Shown here: positions 33,720 through 43,136 of the stretch, piece after piece
Numbering within the stretch: the first letter of the stretch is position 1
Layout: each line of letters starts with the position of its first letter
Origin: Amycolatopsis lurida
Lineage (GTDB): Bacteria > Actinomycetota > Actinomycetes > Mycobacteriales > Pseudonocardiaceae
Direction: 5' to 3'
NCBI RefSeq assembly: GCF_900105055.1
Contig: NZ_FNTA01000001.1
Coordinates: forward strand, 42,273-106,272
DNA: 64,000 bases
The notes under the pieces: model-generated
Told to the model about the DNA's origin: nothing
Seen by the model: only the letters and a program-made list of their open reading frames with translations
Database searches by the model: none
Program-made: the position numbers and the translations under genes

Positions 33720-34995
33720 CGGGCATCAGCGCGGTCGCGGCCATGGTCGCCACCACCAGCACCGCCGCGAGCGAGAACGCCTGTGCCGAAGAGCGGCCGT
33801 GCAGGAAGACGGTGCCGAACACCGCGATGCCCAGCGTCGCGCCCACCTGCTGCACCGCGTTCAGCAGCCCCGCCGCCGATCCGGTCTCCTGTGGACGGAC
33901 GACGGACAGTGCCGCGGTGAAGAACGGCACCGTGAACAGTCCCAGGCCGAGTCCGCCGACCCCGAGCGCGACCGGCAGCGGACCCGCGATCGCCAGCAGG
34001 ATTCCCGCGAGCAGCAGTGTCAGGCCGGCGAAGGCGACCCGGGATCCGTACCGGGGCACGAGCCATTTGCCCGCCACCCAGGAAGAAATCGCCAGCCCGC
34101 CCGACCACGGCAGCAGTGTCAGCCCGGACGTGAGTACGCCGCGTCCCTCGTCGAGCTGCTGGTGCAGGACCACCACGAGCATCACCCCGTTCATCACGGC
34201 GAAGAACAGGGTCGACGCCGCCAGCGCCGCGGGAAAACCGCGGTGGGCGAACAGGCTCGGCTCGACCAGGGGATGACGTCGGTTCCGCTGGTGGAATCCG
34301 AACAGCACCAGCACGGCGGCCCCGGTGGTGAAGAGAATCCAGCTCCACCTGTCGATCAGCGGTTACACGACGAGCCCGATGCCGAGCGAGACGAGCACGG
34401 TGCCCGGCACGTCCAGCCGGACCGGATGCTCCGCGCGGTCTTCCGGCAGCAGCCGCCCGGCCATGAGCACCACGATCGAGATCGGCACATTCACCAGGAA
34501 CGCCGCCCGCCACGAAACCAGATCCGTCAGGAGGGCGCCGAGCAGCGGCCCGCTCACCGCGGACAGCCCGACCACCGGACCGTTCCAGCCCAGTGCCGCC
34601 GCCAGCGCCGGCCCCGAGAACAGGACCTTGATCAAGCCGAAGGTCTGCGGGATCACCAGCGCCGCCGCGATGCCCTGGACCGCTCGCGCGCCGATCAGCA
34701 CATCCGTGCCCGGCGCGAGCGCGCAGCACAGCGAGGCCAAGGCGAACACCGCGACGCCGGACAAGAACACACGGCGGCGGCCCAGCAGGTCGCCGAGCCT
34801 GCCGCCGGTGATGAGGAGTACCGCGAACGGGAGGGTGTAGGCGGCGCCGAACCACTGGATGGCGGAGGCGGGGCCGCCGAGGTCCGCGTGGATCGCCGGG
34901 CCGGCGACCTGGGTGATCGTCGCGTCCAGCACGTTCATCGCCTCCGCCGCGAGCAGTGTGGCGAGCGGAACCGATCGGGCCTTCGTCAGTTGCAT
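33700..34995 (-). pseudogene. MFS drug transporter interrupted by one in-frame stop
   Basis: Both halves of a DHA2-like major facilitator are in the same reading frame. The N-terminal half runs from ATG 34995 (MQLTKARSVPLATLLAAEAMNVLDATITQV, then GGRLGDLLGRRRVFLSGVAVF) to TAA at 34363-34365. Translation resumes directly as PLIDRWSWILFTTGAAVLVLFGFHQRN and continues to the stop at 33700. Relatives usually read ..LVYPL.. here, so a Tyr codon TAC has probably become TAA. The full product would be about 430 residues. Either the gene is newly broken or this is a sequence error. It is divergent from an AsnC-type regulator that may control it. Confidence 0.8.
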
Positions 34996-35062
34996 GATCG
35001 AGAGCGTGCGGTGAAGATGAATTCTGTTCCAGGCAGCCCGGACCGGATGGACGAAATCTTCC

Positions 35063-36013
35063 ATGCTCGACGACATAGACCGTGCTTTGATCCATGCCCT
35101 GCAGATCGACGCCCGTGCGTCGTTCAGCCGGATCGGGGCGGTGCTCGGTGTCTCGACCCAGACCGTCGCCCGGCGCTACCAGCGGCTCCGCGCCGAATCC
35201 GGGTTGCGTGTGGTGGGCCTGCCCGATCCGGATCGGGCAGGCTTGACGCAGTGGCTCGTCCGCCTCAGCGCACAGCCCGCCACCGCGCGGACGCTCGCCC
35301 GCTCGCTGGCCAGGCGGCCGGACACGTCCTGGGTCAAGCTCACCTCGGGCGGCACGGAGATCGTGACGATCGCGCACACGCCGAGACACGAGCAGAGCGC
35401 CATGCTGCTGCACGACATCCCGCGCACCGCGAGCGTCACCGCGGTGTCCGCGCATTTCATCCTGCACACCTACCTCGGCGGACCGACGGCATGGCGCGGG
35501 CGGGTCGCCGCACTGACGGAGGACCAGCAGGAGGCGTTGCGGCCGCCGGAACCCGTCGCCGACGAGACCCCGCTGACCGCGGCGGACCACGCGCTGATCG
35601 CCGCTCTCCGGCACGACGGCCGAGCGAGTATCGCGGATCTCGCCGCGGTGGCGGGGCTGGCCCCGGCGACCGCGACCCGTCGCCTGGCGGATCTGCGCGC
35701 ACGGGGAGCGCTCTTCTTCGACGTCGAAATCAGTGCTGCCTTGTACGGCGTGACCACGCAGGCGTTCCTGTGGATGGCCGTCGCGCCGGCGGACCTCGAC
35801 GAGGTGGCGACGACGCTGGCCACTCACGATGAGCTCGCCGTCGTCGTCGCCACGACCGGGCCCACCAACCTGGCCGCGCAGGCGCTGTGCCCGGATCCCG
35901 CCGCGCTACACCACTACCTCACGCACCGGCTGGGCGCGCTGCGTGCGATCCACACGGTGCACACCGCGCCGGTGCTGGAGATCGTGAAGGCGGTCGGCCC
36001 GCTCACGGCTTGA
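35063..36013 (+). CDS. Lrp/AsnC-family regulator with two helix-turn-helix domains
   Basis: A 316-residue regulator built of two AsnC-like units. The first helix-turn-helix is at about 4-50 (IDRALIHALQIDARASFSRIGAVLGVSTQTVARRY). The second is at about 170-215 (ADHALIAALRHDGRASIADLAAVAGLAPATATRRLADL). Each is followed by an AsnC-type ligand-binding half. Tandem AsnC proteins of this size are common in actinobacteria. The ATG at 35063 is the start. It is divergent from the broken MFS transporter gene, its probable target. Its 3' end overlaps the convergent SDR gene by 11 bases. Confidence 0.85.
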   Translation: MLDDIDRALIHALQIDARASFSRIGAVLGVSTQTVARRYQRLRAESGLRVVGLPDPDRAGLTQWLVRLSAQPATARTLARSLARRPDTSWVKLTSGGTEIVTIAHTPRHEQSAMLLHDIPRTASVTAVSAHFILHTYLGGPTAWRGRVAALTEDQQEALRPPEPVADETPLTAADHALIAALRHDGRASIADLAAVAGLAPATATRRLADLRARGALFFDVEISAALYGVTTQAFLWMAVAPADLDEVATTLATHDELAVVVATTGPTNLAAQALCPDPAALHHYLTHRLGALRAIHTVHTAPVLEIVKAVGPLTA

Positions 36014-36809
36014 ACCGGTCGGCGTGTTCGGCGACCCACTGCGCGAAGGTACGGGCAGGCCGTCCGATCACCTTCTCGACCGTGTCGACCACTGTGCGCG
36101 CCTCCACCGGCGGATCGCTGTGCCAGCCGACGACGTATTCGGCGTCCGCGACCGAGACGCCGTCGGCCAGCAGCCGGTCGATCGCCTGCTGCCGGGTGAT
36201 CCGCTCCAGGGTGATGTCGTGGCCGAGTGCGGCGGAGAGGATCGCGATCCGTTCGCTCGTGGTCAGTGCCTCCGGGCCGGTGAGGTTGTAGACCTTGCCC
36301 GAATGCCCGTCCTCCACGAGCGCTGTGGCGGCGACGGCGCCGATGTCGCCCTCGTGCACCACCGCGCTCGGGAGGTCGAACGGCTCACGGACCACCTTCC
36401 CGGTGCGGATGGAGTCGGTCCAGGTCAGCGCGTTGGACATGAACTCCTGTGGCTCGAGCCGCGTCCACTCCACCCCGGACTCGGCCATGGCCTGTTCCGT
36501 CGGCCCGACATAGCCGCCCCAGACGATGGTCATACGCCGCACTCCCGCGTCCACGGCGCGTTTGACCAGATCGGCGCCGACGTCGGCGAGTCCTGCCGTC
36601 ACGGTGATGTGCAGCCGGGTGACGCCCTCGAAGGCTTCGGTGAGCGTTTCCGGTGCGGTGTGCGTGCCTTCCACCAGTTCGACGCCCGCCGGAAGCCGTG
36701 CCCCGGCGGGGTTCCTGGTGAGTGCCCGGACACGTTCCCCGCGGCGGACGAGTTCGGCCACGACGTGGCGGCCGGTGTTCCCGGTCGCGCCTGTTACCAA
36801 GACGGTCAT
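36003..36809 (-). CDS. NmrA-family NAD(P)-binding protein
   Basis: A 268-residue Rossmann-fold protein. TVLVTGATGNTGRHVVAELVRRGERVRALTR is the NADP-binding start, with the Arg residues that favour NADPH. The middle TIVWGGYVGPTEQAMAESGVEWTRLEPQEFMSNAL and the end VVGWHSDPPVEARTVVDTVEKVIGRPARTFAQWV place it with NmrA/QOR2-like proteins. The Tyr-x3-Lys pair is not obvious. The ATG at 36809 has GGGAATC upstream. It overlaps the end of the AsnC gene. The next 260 bases (36810-37069), up to the GH3 gene, contain nothing I recognise. Confidence 0.84.
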   Translation of the reverse strand: MTVLVTGATGNTGRHVVAELVRRGERVRALTRNPAGARLPAGVELVEGTHTAPETLTEAFEGVTRLHITVTAGLADVGADLVKRAVDAGVRRMTIVWGGYVGPTEQAMAESGVEWTRLEPQEFMSNALTWTDSIRTGKVVREPFDLPSAVVHEGDIGAVAATALVEDGHSGKVYNLTGPEALTTSERIAILSAALGHDITLERITRQQAIDRLLADGVSVADAEYVVGWHSDPPVEARTVVDTVEKVIGRPARTFAQWVAEHADRFKP

Positions 36810-37069
36810 GAGGGATTCCCTTCGTTTCCGGTGAAGGTAAAAGCTCAAGTAATGTGGAGGTCAAGCGGAGCCCGCTCTTGCTGCTGATGTTCGGCGGCAC
36901 TTCTGTTCGCGCTGCCGTATACCGCCAAGCGGTGGAACCGGGAGCGCGTGGCCGGGTGACTTGCCGAGTCTTAGTTCATGGCAAAAATTAACACTCGGCA
37001 TACCGGCCGGAAACTCTTGACGCGGCCGCCGGGGCCGGTGAGGATCGGCCGGTCCCCGCCTCCCGCAGA

Positions 37070-39703
37070 ATGGACCAGACCATGGCAAGACGTGCCCGTG
37101 CGCGCCGAAGTCCGCTGATCGCCTTGATGAGTCTCACGCTGCTCGGCGGAGCCGTGGTGGCCACGCCCGCGGCCGTCGCCGCCGAACAACCCGTGATCGG
37201 GAAGCCCGCGTTCGACCGGGACGGTTGCGCCCGGATCGAGAAGAGCCTGCCGACGCTCGCCGACTGGCCGAAGGTGGAGAGCCGGTTCAAGGGCAAGGGC
37301 GGTGACGAGCAGCGGATCGCCCGGATCCTCGAAGGGATGACCCTGGAGGAGAAGGTCGGGCAGATGACGCAGCCCGAGATCGCGGCGATCACCCCCGACG
37401 AGGTCCGGCAGTACTCGATCGGCTCGGTCCTCAACGGCGGCGGTTCGTGGCCGAACAAGGACAAGCACGCCTCCCAGCAGGACTGGCTCAAGCTCGCGGA
37501 CGCCTACTGGGAAGCCGCGAAGGGCAGCCGGACGAAGATCCCGGTCATCTGGGGCATCGACGCCGTGCACGGCAACAACAACGTGTACGGCGCCACCGTC
37601 TTCCCGCACAACATCGGGCTCGGCGCGGCGCAGGACCCGTGCCTGGTGCGCGACATCTCCGCGGCGACGGCCCGGCAGATCCGCGCCACCGGCCAGGACT
37701 GGGCGTTCGCGCCGACGCTGGCCGTCGTGAAGGACGACCGCTGGGGTCGCACCTACGAAGGGTTCTCCGAGGACCCGCGGATCACCAGGGCCTACGGCTA
37801 CGAGGCGATCAACGGACTCCAGGACGGCTCGACCAAACGCATCGGCTACAACGGCGTGATCGGTACCGCCAAGCACTTCATCGGTGACGGCGGCACCCTC
37901 AAGGGCCAAGACCAGGGCGTCAACCCGTCCTCCGAAGCCGAGATGATCAACGTGCACGGCCAGGGCTACTACGGCGCGCTCGCGGCGGGCTCCCAGACCG
38001 TGATGGTGTCGTTCAACAGCTGGACCAACGCCGAACTCGGCATCGACGAGGGCAAGCTGCACGGCAGCGACAAGGCGCTGAACGAGATCCTCAAGGGCAA
38101 GATGGGCTTCGACGGCCTCGTCGTGTCCGACTGGAACGGTATCGGCCAGGTTCCCGGCTGCACCAACGCTTCCTGTCCGCAGGCGATCAACGCCGGCATC
38201 GACATCGTGATGGTGCCGAACGACTGGAAGGCGTTCATCGCCAACACCGTCGACCAGGTCAAGGGCGGCCAGGTCCCCCTTTCGCGAATCGACGACGCGG
38301 TGACCCGGATCCTGCGCGTCAAGCTGCGCTCGGGGCTGTACGAGTCGCAGAAGCCTTCGGACCGGTCCTACGCGAATTCCGATGAGGCGCTGAAGGAGAC
38401 CTGGCTGGCCCGCGACGCCGTCCGTTCGTCGCAGACATTGCTGAAGAACAACGGCAACGTGCTGCCGCTGAAGCCGAAGTCGAAGGTCCTCGTGGTCGGC
38501 AAGAGCGCGGACAGCATCCAGAACCAGACCGGTGGCTGGACGCTGAGCTGGCAGGGGACCGGCAACACCAACGCCGACTTCCCGAACGCCACGTCGATCC
38601 TCGCGGGGCTCAAGCAGCAGCTCGGTGACGTCAACGTCACCTTCGACGAGAAGGGCGACACGGACCCGAAGGGCTACGACGCGGTCATCGCCGTCATCGG
38701 GGAGACCCCGTACGCGGAAGGTGTCGGCGACCTGACCAGGAAGACGTTGGAGGCATCGAAGCTCTACCCCGAGGATCTGGCCGTGCTGGACAAGGTTCGC
38801 GGGAAGGGCGCTCCCGTCGTCACCGTCTACGTCGGCGGCCGCCCGCTGTACATGAACAAGGAGATCAACCGGTCCGACGCGTTCGTCGCGGCCTGGCTGC
38901 CCGGTACCGAAGGTGGCGGCGTCGCCGATGTTCTGCTCAAGGGCGGGTTCAAGGGCAAGCTGCCGTATTCGTGGCCGAAGAGCGCGTGCCAGACGCCGCT
39001 GAACGCGGGCTCGGCCGACTACGACCCGCTGTTCAAACTCGGCTACGGCCTCAAAACCGGGCAGCGCGTCACCGTCGGTCAGCTGGACGAGACGGCCGGT
39101 CCGGTGACCTGTGGCTCGACCGGTGGCGGCGGCACGGCGACCGAGGATCTCGAGGTGTTCAACCGCACCGATGTCGCGCCGTACAAGGGTTTCATCGGTT
39201 CGGCAGAGAACTGGGGCGGTACCGAGATCGGCCCCGACGGCACTGCTTCACACGCTGAGATCGGCGTCGTCCAGTCCGATGTGAACGTCCAGCAGGACGG
39301 TCTCAAGGCGACTTGGACCGGCACCGGGCCGGCGCAGCTCTACTTCCAGAACCCGGCCGGTACCAACGATCTGAGGGGCTACCTCAACGCCGACGCGGCC
39401 TTGGAGTTCGACACCGTGGTGCACGAGGCGCCCGCCAACCGGACGGTGATCAGCATGCACTGCGTCTACCCGTGCTTCTCCGAGGTGAACGCGACCAAGC
39501 TGTTCACCGATCTGGCGGGGGCGCCGAAGTCGACGGTGAAGATCCCGGTGTCCTGTTTCGCGAACGGGCTGGATCTGGAGAACGTCAACACGCCGTTCCT
39601 GGTGTACACCGACGGCAAGTTCTCCGCTTCGTTCGCCAACGTGCGGTGGGTGCCCAAGGGGGCGCAAGACCCTGACGCGAGGCCTTGCTCGAGTCTGAGC
39701 TGA
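37070..39703 (+). CDS. Secreted GH3 beta-glucosidase/exo-beta-glucanase
   Basis: An 877-residue exported enzyme. Residues 1-37 are a signal peptide (IALMSLTLLGGAVVATPAAVAAE). About 70-440 is the GH3 barrel with WGIDAVHGNNNVYGATVFPHNIGLGA, a KHFIGDGGT substrate loop, and the nucleophile Asp354 in GLVVSDWNG. About 460-690 is the second GH3 domain. The last 190 residues (DLEVFNRTDVAPYKGF onward) resemble the galactose-binding-like domain of ExoP. It should release glucose from beta-glucans outside the cell, in the manner of ExoP and barley ExoI. ATG 37070 and ATG 37082 are both possible. No regulator is adjacent. Confidence 0.92.
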   Translation: MDQTMARRARARRSPLIALMSLTLLGGAVVATPAAVAAEQPVIGKPAFDRDGCARIEKSLPTLADWPKVESRFKGKGGDEQRIARILEGMTLEEKVGQMTQPEIAAITPDEVRQYSIGSVLNGGGSWPNKDKHASQQDWLKLADAYWEAAKGSRTKIPVIWGIDAVHGNNNVYGATVFPHNIGLGAAQDPCLVRDISAATARQIRATGQDWAFAPTLAVVKDDRWGRTYEGFSEDPRITRAYGYEAINGLQDGSTKRIGYNGVIGTAKHFIGDGGTLKGQDQGVNPSSEAEMINVHGQGYYGALAAGSQTVMVSFNSWTNAELGIDEGKLHGSDKALNEILKGKMGFDGLVVSDWNGIGQVPGCTNASCPQAINAGIDIVMVPNDWKAFIANTVDQVKGGQVPLSRIDDAVTRILRVKLRSGLYESQKPSDRSYANSDEALKETWLARDAVRSSQTLLKNNGNVLPLKPKSKVLVVGKSADSIQNQTGGWTLSWQGTGNTNADFPNATSILAGLKQQLGDVNVTFDEKGDTDPKGYDAVIAVIGETPYAEGVGDLTRKTLEASKLYPEDLAVLDKVRGKGAPVVTVYVGGRPLYMNKEINRSDAFVAAWLPGTEGGGVADVLLKGGFKGKLPYSWPKSACQTPLNAGSADYDPLFKLGYGLKTGQRVTVGQLDETAGPVTCGSTGGGGTATEDLEVFNRTDVAPYKGFIGSAENWGGTEIGPDGTASHAEIGVVQSDVNVQQDGLKATWTGTGPAQLYFQNPAGTNDLRGYLNADAALEFDTVVHEAPANRTVISMHCVYPCFSEVNATKLFTDLAGAPKSTVKIPVSCFANGLDLENVNTPFLVYTDGKFSASFANVRWVPKGAQDPDARPCSSLS

Positions 39704-39708
39704 TGTCC

Positions 39709-39756
39709 GGTCGTGAGTGATTCGGGTTCTTCCAGCGACCCGAATCACTCACGACC
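39709..39756. terminator. Perfect 19-bp hairpin of the CGTGAGTG family
   Basis: GGTCGTGAGTGATTCGGGT (39709-39727) pairs exactly with 39738-39756 around a 10-base loop, right after the GH3 stop and overlapping the last codons of the convergent TetR gene. Confidence 0.75.
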
Positions 39757-40390
39757 GCGCGGCCGCGACAAGTCCGCTGATCAGCAGATCCAGCGCGCGT
39801 GTGAAGTCCCGCTCGGGGTCGGGTGCTCCCAGTGTGGGCAGCGCGCGGCTGAAGTTCGGCAGCGCCGCCGGGTCGATCCGCCGTAGGTAAAGGTCTTGTC
39901 CGGCTTCGTCGCGGCGCGTCGTGGTGAACCCGGCGGTCGTCAACAGCAGGGAGCCGAACACGAGGCTGTTCAGCGCGCCCAGTGTCTGGCGGATCCCATC
40001 GTCCTCGAACCCGGCTTCGTAGAGCGCGCCGACGAGATCCTCGACCGGCCGCAGCGCTCGCAGCGAGTTCGGATTGGCCTCGTCGGTGGCCAGCGCCATC
40101 GGCACGACCGGATGCCGGGCGAGCGCGCGATAGAGGTTGAGCACGGTGGCCCGCACCCGTTCCGGCCACGGCGCAGCCGGATCGGCCGGTTCGATTCCGC
40201 TGTAGACGCGTTCCGCGATGCCGTCGAGAATGTCCGTCTTGTTCTTGACGTGGTTGTACAGCGCCATCGCTTCGACGCCGAGCGTCTTGGCGAGTTTGCG
40301 CATCGACAGCCCCTTGAGGCCCTCCTCGGCGGCCAAGGCGAGCGCCGCGTCCAGGACCTTCTCCCGGTTCAACGGTTCTCTCCGTGTCAT
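39749..40390 (-). CDS. TetR-family repressor beside a Rox-like monooxygenase
   Basis: A 213-residue regulator. Residues 8-55 are the helix-turn-helix (REKVLDAALALAAEEGLKGLSMRKLAKTLGVEAMALYNHVKNKTDIL), and the C-terminal half fits the TetR_C ligand-binding domain seen in tetracycline-type repressors. It is divergent from the flavin monooxygenase gene. A 26-base near-perfect palindrome and a promoter-like sequence lie between them, so it very likely represses that gene until a planar antibiotic-like ligand binds. The ligand is inferred, not seen. Its last codons overlap a terminator hairpin. Confidence 0.87.
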   Translation of the reverse strand: MTRREPLNREKVLDAALALAAEEGLKGLSMRKLAKTLGVEAMALYNHVKNKTDILDGIAERVYSGIEPADPAAPWPERVRATVLNLYRALARHPVVPMALATDEANPNSLRALRPVEDLVGALYEAGFEDDGIRQTLGALNSLVFGSLLLTTAGFTTTRRDEAGQDLYLRRIDPAALPNFSRALPTLGAPDPERDFTRALDLLISGLVAAARS

Positions 40391-40404
40391 CCCGCGCCCT
40401 TCGC

Positions 40405-40434
40405 TTGACAGGTTTACGGTGTATCTATCATATT
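40405..40434 (+). promoter_or_regulatory. Promoter-like TTGACA with TATCAT/CATATT
   Basis: TTGACA at 40405-40410 matches a -35 element. CATATT at 40429-40434 (18-base spacer) or TATCAT at 40426-40431 (15) could be the -10. It points toward the monooxygenase gene and abuts the TetR operator. Confidence 0.5.
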
Positions 40435-40458
40435 TACAGTGTACATGTACGCTGTAAA
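40433..40458. promoter_or_regulatory. TetR operator, 26-base palindrome
   Basis: TTTACAG at 40433 and CTGTAAA ending at 40458 flank TGTACATGTACG; the whole is palindromic except at one symmetrical pair. It lies directly before the monooxygenase start, the usual place for a TetR operator. Confidence 0.7.
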
Positions 40459-40470
40459 TACGGGGGTGTC

Positions 40471-41904
40471 GTGAACGACGTGATCATCGTGGGCGGGGGT
40501 CCGGTCGGCCTGCTGCTCGCGGGTGAACTCCGGCTGGCCGGGGCCGATCCACTCGTCCTGGAGGCGTCCGACGGAGCGGTCCGCCGGAACCGGAGCTTCG
40601 GGTTGCGCGGGATCAACGGCCGCACTTCGCAGTCCTTGCGGCTGCGTGGCCTGACCGAGGAATTTTCGAAGGCGCAGAAGGAAGCATCAGGCGCTTCGCG
40701 GCTGCTGAAAGGCAATCGTGCCAGGGGACACTTCGCGGGCTTGCCTCTCGTGGAGGACGAGGTCTCATCGGGGGCGGCCGGCGGGTTCGTGCTCAAACAG
40801 CATGTGCTGGAACGGATCCTCGCCGACTGGGCGATCGGTCTCGGCGTCCGCGTCCGGACGGACTGCGAGGTCGTCGACCTCGTCGACGAGGATTCGGCGG
40901 TCCGTGCCGTGCTCGCCGACGGCCGGTCCGAGCAGGCCGCCTATCTCGTGGGCTGCGACGGAGGGCGCAGTGTCGTGCGGAAGCGGGCCGGGATCGCGTT
41001 CCCCGGTACCGATGCGACGATGACCGGGCGGGTGGCACTGGCGGAACTCGCCGATCCCGGCGCGGTGGAGTCGACCATGCACGGCCCTGGCGGGATGGTG
41101 CGCACGTCGTTGGTGCCGGGCGAGATCTCCACCATGGAGTTCGACGGCGGGCCGGGTGACCGGGACGCGCCGCTGACGGCCGAGGAGATGCAGACGAGTA
41201 TCGCTCGTGTCTCGGGCGTCGGCGTCGACGTCATCCGCTTCGGTGGCGGAATCCGCTTCAGTGACAACACACGGCTGGCCGCGACCTATCGGCGAGGGCG
41301 GGTCCTGCTGGCGGGCGACGCCGCCCACGTGCATTCGCCGATCGGCGGGCAGGGATTGAACCTGGGGCTCCAGGACGCGATGAACCTCGGCTGGAAACTG
41401 GGCCTTGTCGCCCGAGGACTGGCTCTGGAGTCCTTATTGGACAGTTACACCGCGGAGCGGCGTCCGGTGGGGGAGCGTGTACTGCGCAACACCCGGGCTC
41501 AGGTCGCGTTGCTGCGTCCCGGCCCGCAGGTCGCCGCGCTCCGTGAGGTGCTGGCGGAGACCCTGGAGATCCCGGCGGCCAAGCGGCACTTCATCGCCAT
41601 GGGGAACGGCGCCGACATCGACTACGCGCCGGACGCGGCGCATCCCCTGGTCGGCCGGTTCGCTCCGCTGCCGCCGATGTCCGAGGACGGTCGCGCGGTC
41701 CTGGTGGCTCGCGACGACGAGGTCCGTGCCGCCGCGAACGGCAGGGTGCGACTGGTCGAGGCGGACGTCGACCAGGCCTTCCTGGTGCGGCCGGACGGCT
41801 ACGTCGCCTGGGCCGCGCCGGATGGCGAGACGACTGGACTGACCGAAGCGCTCGCGTTCGCAGCGGGAGACGTGTATAAAGTGAAACGACCGTTCAAAAT
41901 GTAA
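40471..41904 (+). CDS. FAD-dependent aromatic monooxygenase, rifampicin monooxygenase (Rox)-like
   Basis: A 477-residue class A flavoprotein hydroxylase. DVIIVGGGPVGLLLAGELRLAGADPLVLE binds FAD; YLVGCDGGRSVVRKRAGI is the DG motif; GRVLLAGDAAHVHSPIGGQGLNLGLQDAMNLGWKL is the GD motif. The segment RSFGLRGINGRTSQSLRLRGLTEEF resembles rifampicin monooxygenases and related antibiotic hydroxylases. It would use NADPH and O2 to hydroxylate an aromatic substrate, perhaps an antibiotic or polyketide. The GTG at 40471 has GGGGGTG upstream. It is likely repressed by the divergent TetR protein. It may share function with the MFS exporter behind it. Substrate is uncertain. Confidence 0.83.
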   Translation: MNDVIIVGGGPVGLLLAGELRLAGADPLVLEASDGAVRRNRSFGLRGINGRTSQSLRLRGLTEEFSKAQKEASGASRLLKGNRARGHFAGLPLVEDEVSSGAAGGFVLKQHVLERILADWAIGLGVRVRTDCEVVDLVDEDSAVRAVLADGRSEQAAYLVGCDGGRSVVRKRAGIAFPGTDATMTGRVALAELADPGAVESTMHGPGGMVRTSLVPGEISTMEFDGGPGDRDAPLTAEEMQTSIARVSGVGVDVIRFGGGIRFSDNTRLAATYRRGRVLLAGDAAHVHSPIGGQGLNLGLQDAMNLGWKLGLVARGLALESLLDSYTAERRPVGERVLRNTRAQVALLRPGPQVAALREVLAETLEIPAAKRHFIAMGNGADIDYAPDAAHPLVGRFAPLPPMSEDGRAVLVARDDEVRAAANGRVRLVEADVDQAFLVRPDGYVAWAAPDGETTGLTEALAFAAGDVYKVKRPFKM

Positions 41905-41915
41905 CGATCGTTCAA
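41885..41915. promoter_or_regulatory. Two AACGAYCGTTCAA sites overlapping the monooxygenase stop
   Basis: AACGACCGTTCAA (41885-41897) and AACGATCGTTCAA (41903-41915) are direct repeats 18 bases apart, each with a palindromic AACG..CGTT core. They lie before the MFS gene and are candidate binding sites for the TetR protein encoded after it. Confidence 0.6.
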
Positions 41916-41930
41916 GTTGTGGGGGATGTC

Positions 41931-43136
41931 GTGCCGGGTCACTACCGAGAGCTGTTCGCCGCGAAAGGCTCTCTCGCCTTCTCCGCCGCCGGATTGGTCG
42001 CGAGGATCCCCGTCCCGATGATGGGCATCGGGATCATCACGATGCTGGCGCAGACGCGGGGTGACTACGGGCTCGCGGGGCTGCTCTCGGCGGTGTTCAC
42101 GCTGTCCATGGCGTTGCTCGGGCCGCAGGTGTCGAGGCTGGTGGACCGCCGGGGGCAGAGCCGGATCCTGTTGCCCGTCACGGGGATCAGCGTGATGGCG
42201 CTCGGCGCGCTCCTGCTCTGCGCGCGCTTCGGGGCGCCGGTCTGGACGCTGTACGCGTCCGCGATCCTCGCCGGATTCATGCCCAGTATGGCGGCGATGG
42301 TCCGGGCACGCTGGTCGCGGCTGTATCGCGGCTCGGCCCGACTGCACACCGCTTTCGCGTGGGAATCGGTGGTCGACGAACTGACTTTCGTCATCGGCCC
42401 CGCGTTGTCGGTGGCGCTGTGCACCACCGTCTTCCCCGAAGCCGGGCCGCTGGTCGCCGTGGTGTTCCTCGCTGTCGGAGTGCTGCTGTTCGTCGCGCAG
42501 CGCGAGACGGAACCACCCGTGCTGCCGCCGGGCGGGTCGGCCGGAAGTTCGGCGATCCGGCTGGGCGCGGTGCGGGTGCTGGTGCTGACGCTGGTGGCGG
42601 GCGGCGTCATCGTCGGCACGGTCGACGTCGTCAGCGTGGCGTTCGCCCGGCACGTCGGGTCGCCGTCGGCCGCTGGTGTCGTCGTTTCGGTCTACGCCGT
42701 GGGCTCCGCGATCTCGGGCCTGGCCTTCGGGACGCTCAAGCCTGCCATGACACCGCCTCGACTGCTCCTGATCGGCACCGCGGGCACGGCGGCGAGCGTG
42801 CTGCCGTTGCTGGTCGTCGACGGCGTCGTCAGCCTGTGCGCGGTGGTGTTCGTCGCCGGATTGTTCTTTTCTCCCACGATGATCGTCGTCATGGGGATGA
42901 TCGAGAAGGTAGTGCCGGCGGAGAAGCTGACCGAGGGGATGACGTGGGCGATCACCGGTCTGAGCATCGGTGTCGCGCTCGGCGCCGCGATATCGGGTGA
43001 GGTCGTCGACCGTTTCGGGCCGGACGGCGGGTTCGCCGTGGCGGTCGTCGCCGGTGGCTTGATCGTCCTGATCGCCTTGCTCTCGTATCCTCTGCTGCGC
43101 AGGAAGACCGCGATCAGTGAGGAGGCGGCACGCTGA
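41931..43136 (+). CDS. MFS transporter
   Basis: A 401-residue protein with about 12 membrane helices. LVDRRGQSRILLPVTGISVMALGALLL is the characteristic MFS loop 2-3 region, here with the less common LVDRRGQSR. It resembles exporters of the sugar or drug efflux type; no substrate is evident. I chose GTG 41931, with GGGGGATG before it, over GTG 41919. It starts 26 bases after the monooxygenase stop and overlaps the following TetR gene by four bases, so MFS and TetR form one translation-coupled pair with their own operators at 41885-41915. Confidence 0.86.
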   Translation: MPGHYRELFAAKGSLAFSAAGLVARIPVPMMGIGIITMLAQTRGDYGLAGLLSAVFTLSMALLGPQVSRLVDRRGQSRILLPVTGISVMALGALLLCARFGAPVWTLYASAILAGFMPSMAAMVRARWSRLYRGSARLHTAFAWESVVDELTFVIGPALSVALCTTVFPEAGPLVAVVFLAVGVLLFVAQRETEPPVLPPGGSAGSSAIRLGAVRVLVLTLVAGGVIVGTVDVVSVAFARHVGSPSAAGVVVSVYAVGSAISGLAFGTLKPAMTPPRLLLIGTAGTAASVLPLLVVDGVVSLCAVVFVAGLFFSPTMIVVMGMIEKVVPAEKLTEGMTWAITGLSIGVALGAAISGEVVDRFGPDGGFAVAVVAGGLIVLIALLSYPLLRRKTAISEEAAR

